Assembly: GCF_902769175.1 (NCBI RefSeq)
Contig: NZ_CACXNW010000020.1
Coordinates: forward strand, 3,223-67,222
DNA from: an uncultured Methanobrevibacter sp.
Lineage (GTDB): Archaea; Methanobacteriota; Methanobacteria; Methanobacteriales; Methanobacteriaceae
Length of the DNA: 64,000 bases
Reading direction: 5' to 3'
This document shows positions 11,172 to 21,336 of this stretch, piece by piece (position 1 is the stretch's first letter; each line of letters opens with the position of its first letter). Position numbers and translations under genes: made by a program. The notes beneath the pieces were generated by a model. The model saw only the letters and a program-made list of their open reading frames with translations, did no database searches and was not told where the DNA came from.

Positions 11172-11501
11172 TTATTCATCTTCATTTAGCTTATTTAAAA
11201 AGCGCATATTGAGAATTATCTTATGAACTGAAGAGATGCAGTCCAAATCCTCTCTTGCTGCATTTTTGGATCTAAATGAAAAGTTTATTGAATTATATTC
11301 ATCACTTTTACAAAGAATATAAGAGTCGCTGCAACCATATAATGAAGTCAGCTTATCCAATAGGGACAAGTTTAGATTACGGTTGCCTGATTCAATCTGA
11401 GACAATAAGAGCTGTGAAATCCCTAAATAATTTGCTAAATCAGATTGAGACAATCCTTTAGATTCTCTTAATTCCTGTAGTCTTTTACCTATTTCTTTCA
11501 T
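11172..11501 (-). CDS. XRE-family helix-turn-helix regulator
   Basis: A 109-residue protein. Residues 3-60 form a Cro/CI-type helix-turn-helix: IGKRLQELRESKGLSQSDLA, then YLGISQLLLSQIESGNRNL. The tail of about 45 residues has no motif I recognise. The start at 11501 is supported by AGTGAT upstream. It is the first gene of the XRE / ImmA-like / small ORF / PIN-like group, so it probably represses the group and may be the target of the ImmA-like peptidase. The 163-base gap to the next gene leaves room for a second promoter. Confidence 0.88.
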   Translation of the reverse strand: MKEIGKRLQELRESKGLSQSDLANYLGISQLLLSQIESGNRNLNLSLLDKLTSLYGCSDSYILCKSDEYNSINFSFRSKNAAREDLDCISSVHKIILNMRFLNKLNEDE

Positions 11502-11750
11502 GGAAATCACTATAATATTCCTACTATTAGTTTTGTAATAATGAATATATAAAATTTACTTTTTTTATATTACAATATTGAAAAATTATTGTATTTTTTA
11601 TTTTTTTTAAAAAATTTTTTTATTATAATTTTCTTTAAAAATAAGAAATAATTAATATAAATTACTTTTTTTAAGAAAAAATAAATTTTATTAATATAAT
11701 TCTATAAATTTATATTTTCTTAAATAAATTATTAAAATTAGATTATAATT

Positions 11751-11882
11751 AATCTTTATTACAAAACATCATATTTTTCCAATAGCCCTTTTTTCATTAA
11801 ATAAGGAAATCAATATAATCTTTATTACAAAGCATTATATTTTTCCAATAGCCCTTTTTTCATTAAATAAGGAAATCAATAT
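11751..11882. repeat. Tandem duplication, 2 x 66 bp
   Basis: The unit beginning AATCTTTATTACAAA and containing TTTTTCCAATAGCCCTTTTT occurs at 11751-11816 and again at 11817-11882 with only about two differences. It sits in the 485-base gap between the divergent XRE gene and the Mrr_N-SHOCT gene, upstream of the latter by about 100 bp. The remaining gap (11502-11750) is plain AT-rich DNA. Confidence 0.85.
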
Positions 11883-11986
11883 TGAAATATAAGTTTAATG
11901 ATAAAATAGAAATTTAGATAATTAATATAAGTTTAAATAATAAACTTAATAAACATATTATTGAAATAAAATAAAGAGGAGAAATT

Positions 11987-12730
11987 ATGGCTGTTCCAGA
12001 AGCTTATGATTTGGTTTTACCATTGCTTGAAATAATTAAGGACAAAGACGAATATAAGGTTAAAGAGGTTATAGATGAAGTTATTGACTATATAGAAATC
12101 ACAGTTGAGGATAAGGAGATTAAATTGCCTAACAATGAACCTTTGATTGATTCAAGAATCAGCACTGCAAACACTTACCTTAAAAAGGCTGAATTGATTG
12201 AATCCAATCGTTTCATGTACTTTAACATTACAGAAGAAGGATTAAAGGTATTGGAAGACAATCCAGATAAGATAACTGAAGATGACTTGATGGAATATCC
12301 TGGCTTTAAGGAATATAAGCAAGTATTTATTCATGATGACACTAAAGACCTTGATGTAAATGAATTAAACCCTACAGACGCTTTAAGGGAAAGCTTTGCA
12401 AAGCAAATGGAAGATGTTAAAAGAGAAATAGAGGAAGAAAGGATGAAGGATACTCAAACAAGAAAAGAAGAAAACATTTTCCAAGCAAAGGAATATAAGG
12501 ATTCTGATGAATATTATGGCATTAAGGCTCATAGAAAAGACAAAGATTCAAGATGCCATAAAAAAGGCAAATGCCACCATCATAAGCATAAAAAACTTGT
12601 AATCAATATTGAATTTTCACCTGCAGAAGAATTAATGACTTATGCAGAGCTCTTAGAAAAAGGTTATATAACTAAAGAAGAGTTTGAAAAGAAAAAAGAA
12701 GAATTATTAAAGATTGATTATTCCTTATAA
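11987..12730 (+). CDS. Mrr N-terminal-type winged-helix protein with SHOCT tail
   Basis: A 247-residue protein. Residues 1-110 (MAVPEAYDLVLPLLEIIKD, then DSRISTANTYLKKAELIE and FNITEEGLKVLE) match the Mrr_N winged-helix domain that usually precedes a restriction endonuclease domain. That nuclease domain is absent. A charged helical stretch follows (130-165), then a Cys/His-rich patch (CHKKGKCHHHKHKK, about 186-199) that could bind metal. The end has a SHOCT-like motif, YAELLEKGYITKEEFEKKK. AGAGGAG precedes the ATG. It is probably a DNA-binding or oligomerising regulator rather than an enzyme; the role is unknown. Confidence 0.7.
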   Translation: MAVPEAYDLVLPLLEIIKDKDEYKVKEVIDEVIDYIEITVEDKEIKLPNNEPLIDSRISTANTYLKKAELIESNRFMYFNITEEGLKVLEDNPDKITEDDLMEYPGFKEYKQVFIHDDTKDLDVNELNPTDALRESFAKQMEDVKREIEEERMKDTQTRKEENIFQAKEYKDSDEYYGIKAHRKDKDSRCHKKGKCHHHKHKKLVINIEFSPAEELMTYAELLEKGYITKEEFEKKKEELLKIDYSL

Positions 12731-12915
12731 TCAATTTTAATAATTAATTTTTATTTTTAAGATTGATCATTATTTGGTCAATCAAATGCTTTTTTTAAAT
12801 TTTTTATTATTACTTAATGCAATACATTAATTAATTTTTTTTTACGTTAATTATTTTGCTTAATGCAATAAATTTATTAATTTTTTAAATCTTACCTATT
12901 TTTTTATGTTTAATA

Positions 12916-14109
12916 TTAAAGCATTTCACAGTCGATATTTACTGCATTCTTGACCATTTCCTCCTTGGATTTATTATAGGCATCCTCTAAATAGAATGAA
13001 ACTTCAGTTCCTTCATAGACATAATCCTTATCATCCATAAATTCACGGGTATTGAAATAGTAGGATTTTCCATTAGCCTTAATGAATCCAGCATTTCCAT
13101 CTTCAAGTACTTTGTCAATTACTCCATATGGCCTTTCCTGACCAAAGAACTTTAAGCTTACCCACATATTCTTATATTCATTGAATACTGACTTATAGTC
13201 CTTGTTTTCCAAATCAAGACCATAATTGGATAATAAATCCTTCAAATCATCATCAATGCTCCATTCTTTAGCATTTCTAATAACATAAAACATGTACTTA
13301 TTGATTACAGATTCATCTTCAAATCCTTTCATTTCCAAAATGTCTCCAACTAATGAGAATAATTTGACCTTGCTTTCCAATTTTCCATCAGGAGCCAATA
13401 TTGCCTTAGCAGCCCATTTTAGAGATTCATTGTATTCTTCCTTGAAGAAATAGTTTTCAGCTAAGTCTCTGTAAATGTACCAGTCATGCTTGGTTTTGGT
13501 GATGTCCTTTAAGAACTCAATGGAATCATCATAATCCCCCAATTCCTTATATGATTTGGCTATTCTCAATTTAAACCAAATGTCATTGTTGTTATTGAAC
13601 TTAGGAATGTTTACCAATGCATCTTGACAGACCTTAATGGTTTGATCGTAATTTTTCACTTCCATCAAGGCTTTTGTTGTTTGAAGATAATAGTTTTCCT
13701 TGTTTAAATTCATGGTAACTTCGTCATTAGGCTTAAACTGCTTATTGCTTAATAATTCTGGCTTTATTTTAGATGCCCAACGCAATAGGTCAAAATAGTT
13801 TTCGTTTTCAGAGCATAATTTCATCAAATATAGTGATGTTAAAGTGTATGGGCATGGCTTGTTTCCCTTGGAATTGTCTATTTGGCTAACATTATTAACT
13901 ATTTTTGTAGCGCTTTCCTCCAATTCCCTGCTAAATGGATGGTCCTTGATCTTTACAAAGTATAGGTCCCAAGCGTATTTTTCCTTATCTCCTTTTGTCA
14001 ATTCTCCTCCTTCCTCAATTGCAGCCTCATACATCTCTAAAGATTGAGAGTATTTTTTAATTTTATTGTATTCCCTTGCTTTTTCCAAATTCAATTCTGC
14101 GCTAGACAT
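12916..14109 (-). CDS. TPR-repeat protein with cold-shock-like C-terminal domain
   Basis: A 397-residue soluble protein. Residues 1-310 are helical repeats of the TPR type (for example SQSLEMYEAAIEEG, YDDSIEFLKDITKTK, YNESLKWAAKAILAPDGK). Residues 325-395 form a small beta-rich domain: YGVIDKVLEDGNAGFIKANG, then YYFNTREF and VSFYLEDAYNKSKEEM. Its pattern of G-x-I, GFI, YYF and VSF strands fits a cold-shock/S1-like OB fold. A ribosome site AAAGGGG precedes the ATG. The combination suggests a protein scaffold that touches nucleic acid, but I know no function for it. It is flanked by accessory genes. Confidence 0.65.
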   Translation of the reverse strand: MSSAELNLEKAREYNKIKKYSQSLEMYEAAIEEGGELTKGDKEKYAWDLYFVKIKDHPFSRELEESATKIVNNVSQIDNSKGNKPCPYTLTSLYLMKLCSENENYFDLLRWASKIKPELLSNKQFKPNDEVTMNLNKENYYLQTTKALMEVKNYDQTIKVCQDALVNIPKFNNNNDIWFKLRIAKSYKELGDYDDSIEFLKDITKTKHDWYIYRDLAENYFFKEEYNESLKWAAKAILAPDGKLESKVKLFSLVGDILEMKGFEDESVINKYMFYVIRNAKEWSIDDDLKDLLSNYGLDLENKDYKSVFNEYKNMWVSLKFFGQERPYGVIDKVLEDGNAGFIKANGKSYYFNTREFMDDKDYVYEGTEVSFYLEDAYNKSKEEMVKNAVNIDCEML

Positions 14110-14132
14110 GTTTTTGCCCCTTTATATGATAT

Positions 14133-14278
14133 TACAAATATTATTTAATTTCTTAAATTTTGATTAATTCTTTAAGTACAAATATTATTTAATTTCTTAA
14201 ATTTTGATTAATTCTTTAAGTACAAATATTATTTAATTTCTTAAATTTTGATTAATTTTTTAAGTACAAATATTATTA
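14133..14278. repeat. Tandem repeat, 3.3 x 44 bp
   Basis: The 44-base unit TACAAATATTATTTAATTTC... repeats at 14133-14176, 14177-14220 and 14221-14264, with a short partial copy after that. The units are nearly identical. The array lies in the divergent intergenic region between the TPR gene and the helicase gene, 20-170 bp upstream of the TPR start, so it may also affect that promoter. Confidence 0.88.
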
Positions 14279-14404
14279 TATTTGTTTTATATAAATATTA
14301 TTGTTTATGAAAATCTTTAAATATGACAAAATCTTATTTAATGTAAATTAACTATTTTTCTAATCATAATCATTTATATTTTAAAAAAAATTAAAGGGGA
14401 TAAT

Positions 14405-17400
14405 ATGGAAATTGAACCTAATGAAATTGAAATTACAGAAGATAAACTGGAATTAAATAAAAATCAGCAAAATGCTGTTGAATATTTTGGAGAAAAGCCA
14501 TTATTAATTGAAGCAGGACCTGGATCAGGTAAAACAAGAGTTATTGTAGAAAGAGTAGATTTCCTAATCAATAAAAAAGATTTGGATCCATCCTCATTTT
14601 TAATAATAACATTTACCCGTAAGGCAGCAAAGGAATTAAGGATCAGATTAAAGGAGTATCTAACTGATGAGCAAATAGACAAAATGCAAATATCAACCAT
14701 TCACTCATTTTGCTCACAATTGCTAAAGGAATCAGATGAAAAGCTGAAAGTCTTGGATGATGATTATTATATTAAAAAAGCAATGTTTATTTATGACCAT
14801 AAACAGGAATTAGGCTTTGATAAGGAACTTAAATTAAAATTAAGCAAAGTTAGAGGAGATAGTAGGCTATTTTAATGAATTTTCAACCTTTAAGCTTATT
14901 CCATCAAAATTAGAGGAATATGTAAAGTCTAATTTCCCAGTCAGTCAGGAATATAAAGACTTTGTTAATTATGAACTTGAAAAGAACGGAAGATTTCCTG
15001 AAAGGAAAATAAAGGATTTCAAGAAACTTGAAGTGATAGATGATCCTGAAGAATTGGATAAGCTTAGTCCCGAGGAATTAGCTGAAAATGAAAGAAATAG
15101 GGAATTGAAGAAATATCAAAGCTATTGGGACAACTCCATTCTTTTACAAACAATTAAGGCATATCCAGAGTATTTAAGAATCTTAAAGGAATACAAGTTT
15201 TTAGATTATGGCATTTTGCAAACTGATGTATTGGCATTTTTGGAAAAAAAAAACCCTAACACCCAATATAAAAATGTTTTAGTGGATGAGTTCCAAGACA
15301 CAGATCCAATCCAATACAGGATATTTGAAATTCTTCTAAAAGAGATTATTAAGGAAAACAAGAGTCATCCTAATGAGATTACATCTACTTTTACAGTTGT
15401 TGGAGATATAGACCAAAGCATATACAGATTCAGAGGAGCTTATGAAGACTATTTCGCTTCACTTGAATCCCTTGACTTTACTGATGTTGAAAAAATATTC
15501 TTGGATGTGAACTACAGGTCTACAAAAGAGATAATTAGGTTTTCAGACAATTACATCAAACATCAAAGGGATAGAATTGAATTAAAGCCTAATGAGAAAA
15601 AGATCAAATCAAGGGAAATATATTATTTGGAAAATGCTGACAGAGATGATGAAGCTGCAAATATCACTGAGATTGTTTTAAAATTAAAGAAAGAGGGAAT
15701 AATAAGGGAATATAAGGATATTGCAATCTTATTTAAATCAGTTACTCAAGACTCTAAAAAGGTAAGAAAAGCATTTGATGAAACCAATATTCCATATCAG
15801 GTATCTGAAATGAAGGAACTGGAAAAAAGGGATGAAATTAAGTTTATCCTAACAATGATGAACTTCATCATAGATAGGGAATCTGATTATATTCCTGTAA
15901 TTGCAGACAATAAGCTTCCATGGCTTAGATTAACTGGATTTAATGATGATTCCAAAGCTATTTTTAAAATATCTGATGATACTAAAGATAAATTAAAGGA
16001 GTATCATAAAGAATTTGAAAAAGAAGTAGTTAAAAATGGAAAAGCAGCATATGAAGAAGTACATGATGAGAAATCACCTAATGTTAGGGCTATTTCAGGT
16101 GTTCTCAAATTTGACGAAGAAGTATTGATAAATACATTTAAAGAAGTTGATATTCCACTTCTTACAAACGAAGAACTGGATGAACTTGAAATAACAAATG
16201 AAAAGGATTTAAAATTCTTTAGGCAATTGAACGAAATTAAGGATAATATATTTAATCAAGACTATGAAGATAGGTACACTATTTTAGAGATTTACTATAA
16301 ATTGCTTGAAATCGCAGGCTATTTGAATTATGAATTTGTAAGCGATGAATCCAATGCTGATGTGATAGATAACCTTGCATTGCTTTCCAATATTATTTAT
16401 GATTATGAGGAAACAGTTTCCAGAAAGAACATCTTTGGCCTTTATTTCTACTTGGTTTCAAATATGAGACACATTGGAAAAGACAGCACAAGCAAAACTA
16501 GAGTAAATCTGATGACTGTCCATAAGGCAAAAGGATTAGAGTTTCCTGTTGTAATCATTGCAGGACTCAATGACAATAAGTTCCCTAAGGATTACAATTA
16601 TCTAGCCAAAAAGTCTCCAGAGATATTCAATATTCCTAATGACTGTTTGGAATATAAGAATGAAACTGAAGATGAAGAGCTTTTAAACCATAATAAAGAG
16701 GAAGAAAGAGTATTGTATGTTGCCATGACCAGAGCTGAAGACCTATTGATTCTTTCAAAGGATGTTGATGTGAATATGAGAAAGAAAGACATCATCTCCA
16801 TCTTTGATGAGGAATTGGAAGAATTAAACTCATTAGAGCCAACTGAAGATGTCATTAATGAAATCAATTCATTAGAGGAAAACAAAAGACTTACAATTGA
16901 ACATAAGAAACGCTTAAACAATCTAATTGATAATAGCGATTGCGTCATCAAAATTGATGCTGAGGAAATGGATCAATTGGATTTCAAGCCTCCAATCAAA
17001 TCAAAGAAAAGGATGATGGAAAGAAAACCCTTTTGTATTTAAGTCACAGTAAAACAAGCCATTATGAAAAATGTCCTTTCAGCTATTACTTAAGCTATAA
17101 CTTTAATCTTAAGTGCTCTGCAAATAAGGGAATGGAATATGGTACCATAAACCACAATACATTAGAGGACATTAACAATCTAATCATTTCTGGAAAGGAT
17201 GTGGAGATAAACAGAGAATTGATACATTGCATTGTTGAAAAATATGTCAAGGAATATGACTTTGATAAAGATGCTATTGAATCCATCACTGACAATCTCT
17301 TGTACTATTGGGATGAAATAGGAAGCAAAATTGAAGTTTTAGAGTCTGAATATGATTTCAGATTAATTAAATCAAACCATATACTTAATGGAAGCATTGA

Positions 17401-17764
17401 TTTAATTTATAAGCAAGACGATAAGATTCATATTTTAGACTATAAAACTGGGGAAATTGATGAAGAGTTTTCTGAAACATATAAAAACCAGTTATATACA
17501 TATGCTCTTGCTTTAAAAGATGATCCTAAGTATAAGGATTCTGACTTTGGAAATCTTCAAATATATTCCATAAATAAACGTAGTACATTCAACATTGAAT
17601 TGGAAGAAGATAAATTAACCAAAAGAGCAGAAGAAATAGAAAAAGTTGCTGAGAGAATCTTAAATAATGACTTTAAGGAAAGAGCATATAAAGGTGGAGA
17701 AATACCTAAAACATGTAGCAAATGTATGTATAAGTTTATGTGCATTCCTAAAAATCAGATATAA
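14405..17764 (+). pseudogene. UvrD/Rep helicase fused to RecB/Cas4-like nuclease, two frameshifts
   Basis: Read across three frames this is one protein of about 1,119 residues. Part 1 (14405 to about 14850) has the Q motif and Walker A GPGSGKT. Part 2 (to about 17030) has VLVDEFQDTD, VGDIDQSIYRFRGA, VHKAKGLEFPVV and YVAMTRAEDLL. Part 3 (to 17764) is a PD-(D/E)XK domain: LSHSKTSHYEKCPFSYYL, GSIDLIYKQDD, HILDYKTGE and an iron-sulfur-type cysteine set (TCSKCMYKFMC). The first shift fits an extra A in an AAA run near 14850, where frame 3 continues EEIVGYFNEFSTF. The second fits a lost T in the TTTT run at 17031-17034. Such architecture belongs to AddAB/AdnAB-like DNA repair or defence enzymes. 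It is a pseudogene unless the two indels are sequencing errors. Confidence 0.85.
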
Positions 17765-17889
17765 AATTAAAATTGTTTTTTTAAAAAAAGCTTAAATTAA
17801 AATAATTAGAATAATTGAAAAAATTATTCTAATATAATTTAAGTGATAAAATTAAATCACTATTTTTGAAAAATTTAAATATAAAAATT

Positions 17890-17991
17890 AATCTACTTAT
17901 TTTAATAATAAATTAAGCAAATCACATCCAGCCATTCTATAATCTACTTATTCTAATAATAAATTAAGCAAATCACAGCCAGTCAATTCAC
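17890..17991. repeat. 51-bp tandem duplication of the apgM 3' end
   Basis: The unit starting AATCTACTTATTYTAATAAT occurs at 17890-17940 and 17941-17991. The second copy contains the last codons and stop of apgM. The first lies just downstream and still encodes a near-identical tail (GCDLLNLLLK then stop). The duplicated gene end makes a clear scar of slippage or repair. Confidence 0.85.
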
Positions 17992-19156
17992 CTAATGCAC
18001 CATTTTTTACACTGTCTTCATCATAAACAGAAACAGCATCTGCTTCATCTTTAGATGAATAGATAGCAATAGGAACCATATCTCTTGTATGTGTGCCAAC
18101 ATCTATTGGAGTAGGATGATCAGGTAATACAGCTATTTTAAAGTCTCCATATTTAGGAAGAGCTTCCATTAAAGGTTCTAAAATCCATTTATCAATATTT
18201 TCAATTCCTTTAACCTTTTCCTTTAAGTCTTTAGCATGTCCTGCTTCATCTGGTGCTTCTACGTGAACAAATACGATGTCATTGTCTTCAAGTGCATTTA
18301 CTGCATATTCTCCTTTTGCCTTATAGTCAGTATCAAAGAATGCAGTTGCTCCTGGAACATCTAAGTTTGTGCATCCTGAACAGACTCCTAAACCTTTAAT
18401 CAAGTCTACACCAGTGATTACAGCACCTTTAAGGCCGTAGACTTCATCCATCTTAGGCATGTCTGGCATTGTTCCTTGTCCCCAGAACCAAACCATATTG
18501 CATGGCTCTTTTCCATCTTCAATTCTCTTTTGGTTTACTGGATGGTCAGCTAATGCTTCCTTGGATTCCAACATTATTGCCTTGACTTCATCTGCAAAGG
18601 AATCAAATTCAAGCTTGTCTTCAATGGTCTCACCTACAAAGTCATGTGGAGGAACCATATCAAGCTTTGCAAGTTTTTCTGCATTTTCATTATCATTGTA
18701 TACAAATAAGTGTCTGTAGCTTACGCCAGGATAGAATTTTCCTTTAAAGTCAGGATATTTGTCATTAAAGTACTCATTTAAGTATTCCATAAGTTCTGCA
18801 GATTCCTCTGATGAAATATGGCCTGCATTAGAACTTGCCATTAATCCATCCCTTTCAGTAATTGTATTGCAACGGAATACTACATCTCCTTCTTTTGTTT
18901 CCACTCCCATACTTGCAGCTTCAAGTGGGCCACGACCTGTATAATACTTAAGAGGGTCATAACCGAATATGCTCATATTAGCTACATCAGAGCCAGGAGG
19001 TAAGCTTTCAGGTACATTTTGAATTAAACCAGTTTTTCCTTCTCTTGCTATTCTATCTAATACTGGTTTATTTGCTATTTTAAGTGGAGTTTTTCCATCG
19101 ATTTCCTCTATGGGATAATCGCTTGCTCCATCTTCAATTACAATAACGTATTTCAT
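17948..19156 (-). CDS. apgM: 2,3-bisphosphoglycerate-independent phosphoglycerate mutase (archaeal type)
   Basis: ApgM interconverts 3- and 2-phosphoglycerate in glycolysis and gluconeogenesis. The 402-residue length and the motifs fit the archaeal alkaline-phosphatase-superfamily type: the N-terminal VIEDGASDYP with the metal-site Asp, PPGSDVANMSIFGYDP with the catalytic Ser region, RCNTIT, HVEAPDEAGHAKD and PDHPTPIDVGTHTRDMVP. AAAGGAG precedes the ATG. The homoserine dehydrogenase gene lies 255 bp upstream on the same strand. Its 3' end is duplicated just after the stop. Confidence 0.95.
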   Translation of the reverse strand: MKYVIVIEDGASDYPIEEIDGKTPLKIANKPVLDRIAREGKTGLIQNVPESLPPGSDVANMSIFGYDPLKYYTGRGPLEAASMGVETKEGDVVFRCNTITERDGLMASSNAGHISSEESAELMEYLNEYFNDKYPDFKGKFYPGVSYRHLFVYNDNENAEKLAKLDMVPPHDFVGETIEDKLEFDSFADEVKAIMLESKEALADHPVNQKRIEDGKEPCNMVWFWGQGTMPDMPKMDEVYGLKGAVITGVDLIKGLGVCSGCTNLDVPGATAFFDTDYKAKGEYAVNALEDNDIVFVHVEAPDEAGHAKDLKEKVKGIENIDKWILEPLMEALPKYGDFKIAVLPDHPTPIDVGTHTRDMVPIAIYSSKDEADAVSVYDEDSVKNGALGELTGCDLLNLLLE

Positions 19157-19411
19157 TATAAAACTCCTTTAAATCTTTTAAAGTTATTAAATAAGTATAA
19201 TCTGTAAATCTTTATCGTTTAATCTATAAATTAATCTGTAATATTAATTTATTTAATCTTTTAATCAGAAATTAAATCTGTAATATTAATCTATTTTAAT
19301 CTTTTATAATCTAAAATTAATCTGTAATATTAATCTAAAATTGACTAAAAAGTAAAATATCGATTAAAAAGAATAAAAAAAGTAAAAAAATAAGATTAAA
19401 TTAAAATTTTA

Positions 19412-20428
19412 TTATTTGTTCTTTATAATATTAATTAAATCTGTAAGCATTGCAGAAGCAGTTTCTAAAGATCCTGCACCTTTGCCCATTACAGTAATGT
19501 CATCTGCCAAGTCAGTGGTAACATTTGCAAGGTTTAAAGTACCATCGATTGCATATGGACTGTTTTTCTTAACAAGTCGTGGAGATACTTTCAATTGCTT
19601 TTCAGATACTCCTCCAATTAATTTTACAAAGTATCCTTCTTCCTTAGCAAGTTCAATAGCATCTAATGATACATCAGAGATTCCTCTGACTTCAACATCG
19701 CTGTAGGTTGCATCGATTCCTAAAACGGAATTAGCTAAAATGACAACTTTACATGCTGCATCAATACCTTCAACATCTTGTGTTGGGTCTGTTTCAGCTA
19801 TTCCTAATTGCTGTGCTTCAGCTAAGGTGTTTTCATAGCTCATTCCTTCAGTTGTCATTCTTGACAATATATAGTTAGTGGTTCCATTTAGGATACCTTT
19901 AATTGAGCTGATTCCACAGCTTGCAAGGGTTTCCTGACATAGGTTTATGATTGGCATAGCTCCACCAACAGATGCTTCAAACTTAAAGTCTACACCTGCA
20001 GCCTCTTTAGCTTCAATCAATTCCTTGTAGAATAATGCTAAATGTCCTTTGTTAGATGTAACTACATCCTTTCCATCTGCAAATGCCTTTAATGTTAATG
20101 ATTTAGCAGGTTCTGCATCCTTAATGTTAGTTGGAGTTGCTTCAATCAAGATGTCATAATCAACAGCATCCAATATTTCAATGCCTGATAATTCACTGCC
20201 ACATTCTGGGTAGTTAGCTAATTTGCAAGTTTCTTCTTTGGTTTTAAGGAGTAATTCTTCATCCAATCCATCTTGACAGATAGCAGATGTAGATGAATCA
20301 GCAGCTGCTACAATTTTTAAACTAATTCCATATTTCTCATTGACCATATCCTTTTTCATTTGGATAGCCTTAGCCACACCTTTGCCTACTGCTCCAAAAC
20401 CCATTAATACAAGTTTACATTCCTCCAT
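19412..20428 (-). CDS. hom: Homoserine dehydrogenase
   Basis: Homoserine dehydrogenase reduces aspartate semialdehyde to homoserine on the way to threonine and methionine. The 338 residues show the nucleotide-binding loop [10 protein letters not shown] at the N-terminus, SNKGHLAL, the conserved [25 protein letters not shown] and EADP-type sequence [17 protein letters not shown]. There is no C-terminal ACT domain. Instead a separate ACT protein is encoded 11 bp upstream, so regulation is probably in trans. AGGAGG precedes the ATG. Identification is secure. Confidence 0.96.
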   Translation of the reverse strand: MEECKLVLMGFGAVGKGVAKAIQMKKDMVNEKYGISLKIVAAADSSTSAICQDGLDEELLLKTKEETCKLANYPECGSELSGIEILDAVDYDILIEATPTNIKDAEPAKSLTLKAFADGKDVVTSNKGHLALFYKELIEAKEAAGVDFKFEASVGGAMPIINLCQETLASCGISSIKGILNGTTNYILSRMTTEGMSYENTLAEAQQLGIAETDPTQDVEGIDAACKVVILANSVLGIDATYSDVEVRGISDVSLDAIELAKEEGYFVKLIGGVSEKQLKVSPRLVKKNSPYAIDGTLNLANVTTDLADDITVMGKGAGSLETASAMLTDLINIIKNK

Positions 20429-20439
20429 TTAAAATCCTC

Positions 20440-20925
20440 CTATACCTCATCAATAACTAAGTAGTCCTTCTCCTTAGCTATTTCCATAATTTTATTGTAT
20501 GCAATTTCCCTTTTTCCTATATCAAGTTCAATTGTAATCAATGCAGTGGATTCCAGTTCACCATTTAATTTTATTTGTAAATCACTGACAACAAGACCAT
20601 CAACAGCATTGATTCTATCAAAGGTATCTCTTAAATCCTTATCAATGATATGTCCGTAGAGGATAGCGCTTAGCTTTTCTTTCCTAACTTTATCATCCAC
20701 TTCAATGAGATTAACTCCCATTTCCTTGAACTTATCAATGACAGCTTGTAGGTTTTCCCTTTCTCCTTCCAATGCTATTTCAATAGCAGCCTTAGATTCT
20801 TCTGCTTTGATTTCTCTTTTATGGACAATAGTAACTACATTTGCTCCAAGTTCGCTTATAGGATTTAAGATAGAAACCAATTGTCCAGGAATATCCAATA
20901 CTTCAAGAATTAAATTCATTCTCAT
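20440..20925 (-). CDS. ACT-domain amino-acid-binding regulator
   Basis: A 161-residue protein whose first half (LILEVLDIPGQLVSILNPIS, then ANVVTIVHKRE) is a typical ACT domain with the DxPGxL turn. The second half (LSAILYGHIID, TALITIELD) may be a second, looser copy. ACT domains bind amino acids and feedback-regulate enzymes. The gene ends 11 bp before hom, so it is very probably the detached regulatory subunit of homoserine dehydrogenase, sensing threonine or methionine; the ligand is inference. AGGGGAAA precedes the start. Confidence 0.88.
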   Translation of the reverse strand: MRMNLILEVLDIPGQLVSILNPISELGANVVTIVHKREIKAEESKAAIEIALEGERENLQAVIDKFKEMGVNLIEVDDKVRKEKLSAILYGHIIDKDLRDTFDRINAVDGLVVSDLQIKLNGELESTALITIELDIGKREIAYNKIMEIAKEKDYLVIDEV

Positions 20926-21120
20926 AATATTTCCCCTTGTTTACAATAAAATTATCTGCTTAAATGATTTTAAATAAATTTAAATACTTTTTTGTAATGA
21001 TTTTAAATAAATTTAAAAAATCTATCAATATGATTTTAAAAAAGTTTAAAAAAATCGATTAATTGATTTCAAATAAGATTAAAAAAAACAATTTTTCGAT
21101 TTTAATAAGTTTTAATCTGA

Positions 21121-21336
21121 TTATCCAGTCCATTCAGCCTTTTTCACAACTACATTACCATCTTTGTCGGTTCTTGCGTTTCTGACTATTTTAGCTGAAT
21201 CGTTTTGTACAGATTCGTCTTCACGGTTTAAGTTAAGGTTATCAGTAATATAATAGGTTCCTTCCAATTCAGGAACAGTATCTAAGGTTTTTGAAAATTC
21301 TTCTAAGATCTTTTCTGCATCTTTTTCAATTACCAT
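21121..21336 (-). CDS. GatC-like small protein (Asp/Glu-tRNA amidotransferase C subunit-like)
   Basis: A 71-residue protein. The segments LEEFSKTLDTVPELEGTYYI, NLNREDE and the tail NARTDKDGNVVVKKAEWTG follow the pattern of short archaeal GatC proteins, which stabilise the amidotransferase that makes Asn-tRNA or Gln-tRNA. AAGGAG precedes the ATG. The asparagine synthetase gene is 252 bp upstream and the ACT/hom pair downstream, so it sits among aspartate and asparagine genes. No gatA or gatB is in the window. The name is a motif-level call and could be wrong. Confidence 0.6.
   Translation of the reverse strand: MVIEKDAEKILEEFSKTLDTVPELEGTYYITDNLNLNREDESVQNDSAKIVRNARTDKDGNVVVKKAEWTG

Noticed and set aside
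14860-14880. Programmed frameshift in the UvrD-RecB-type gene
   Set aside because: No slippery heptamer with a downstream stem was found at the shift, and a second shift occurs 2 kb later. Indels in homopolymers explain both.
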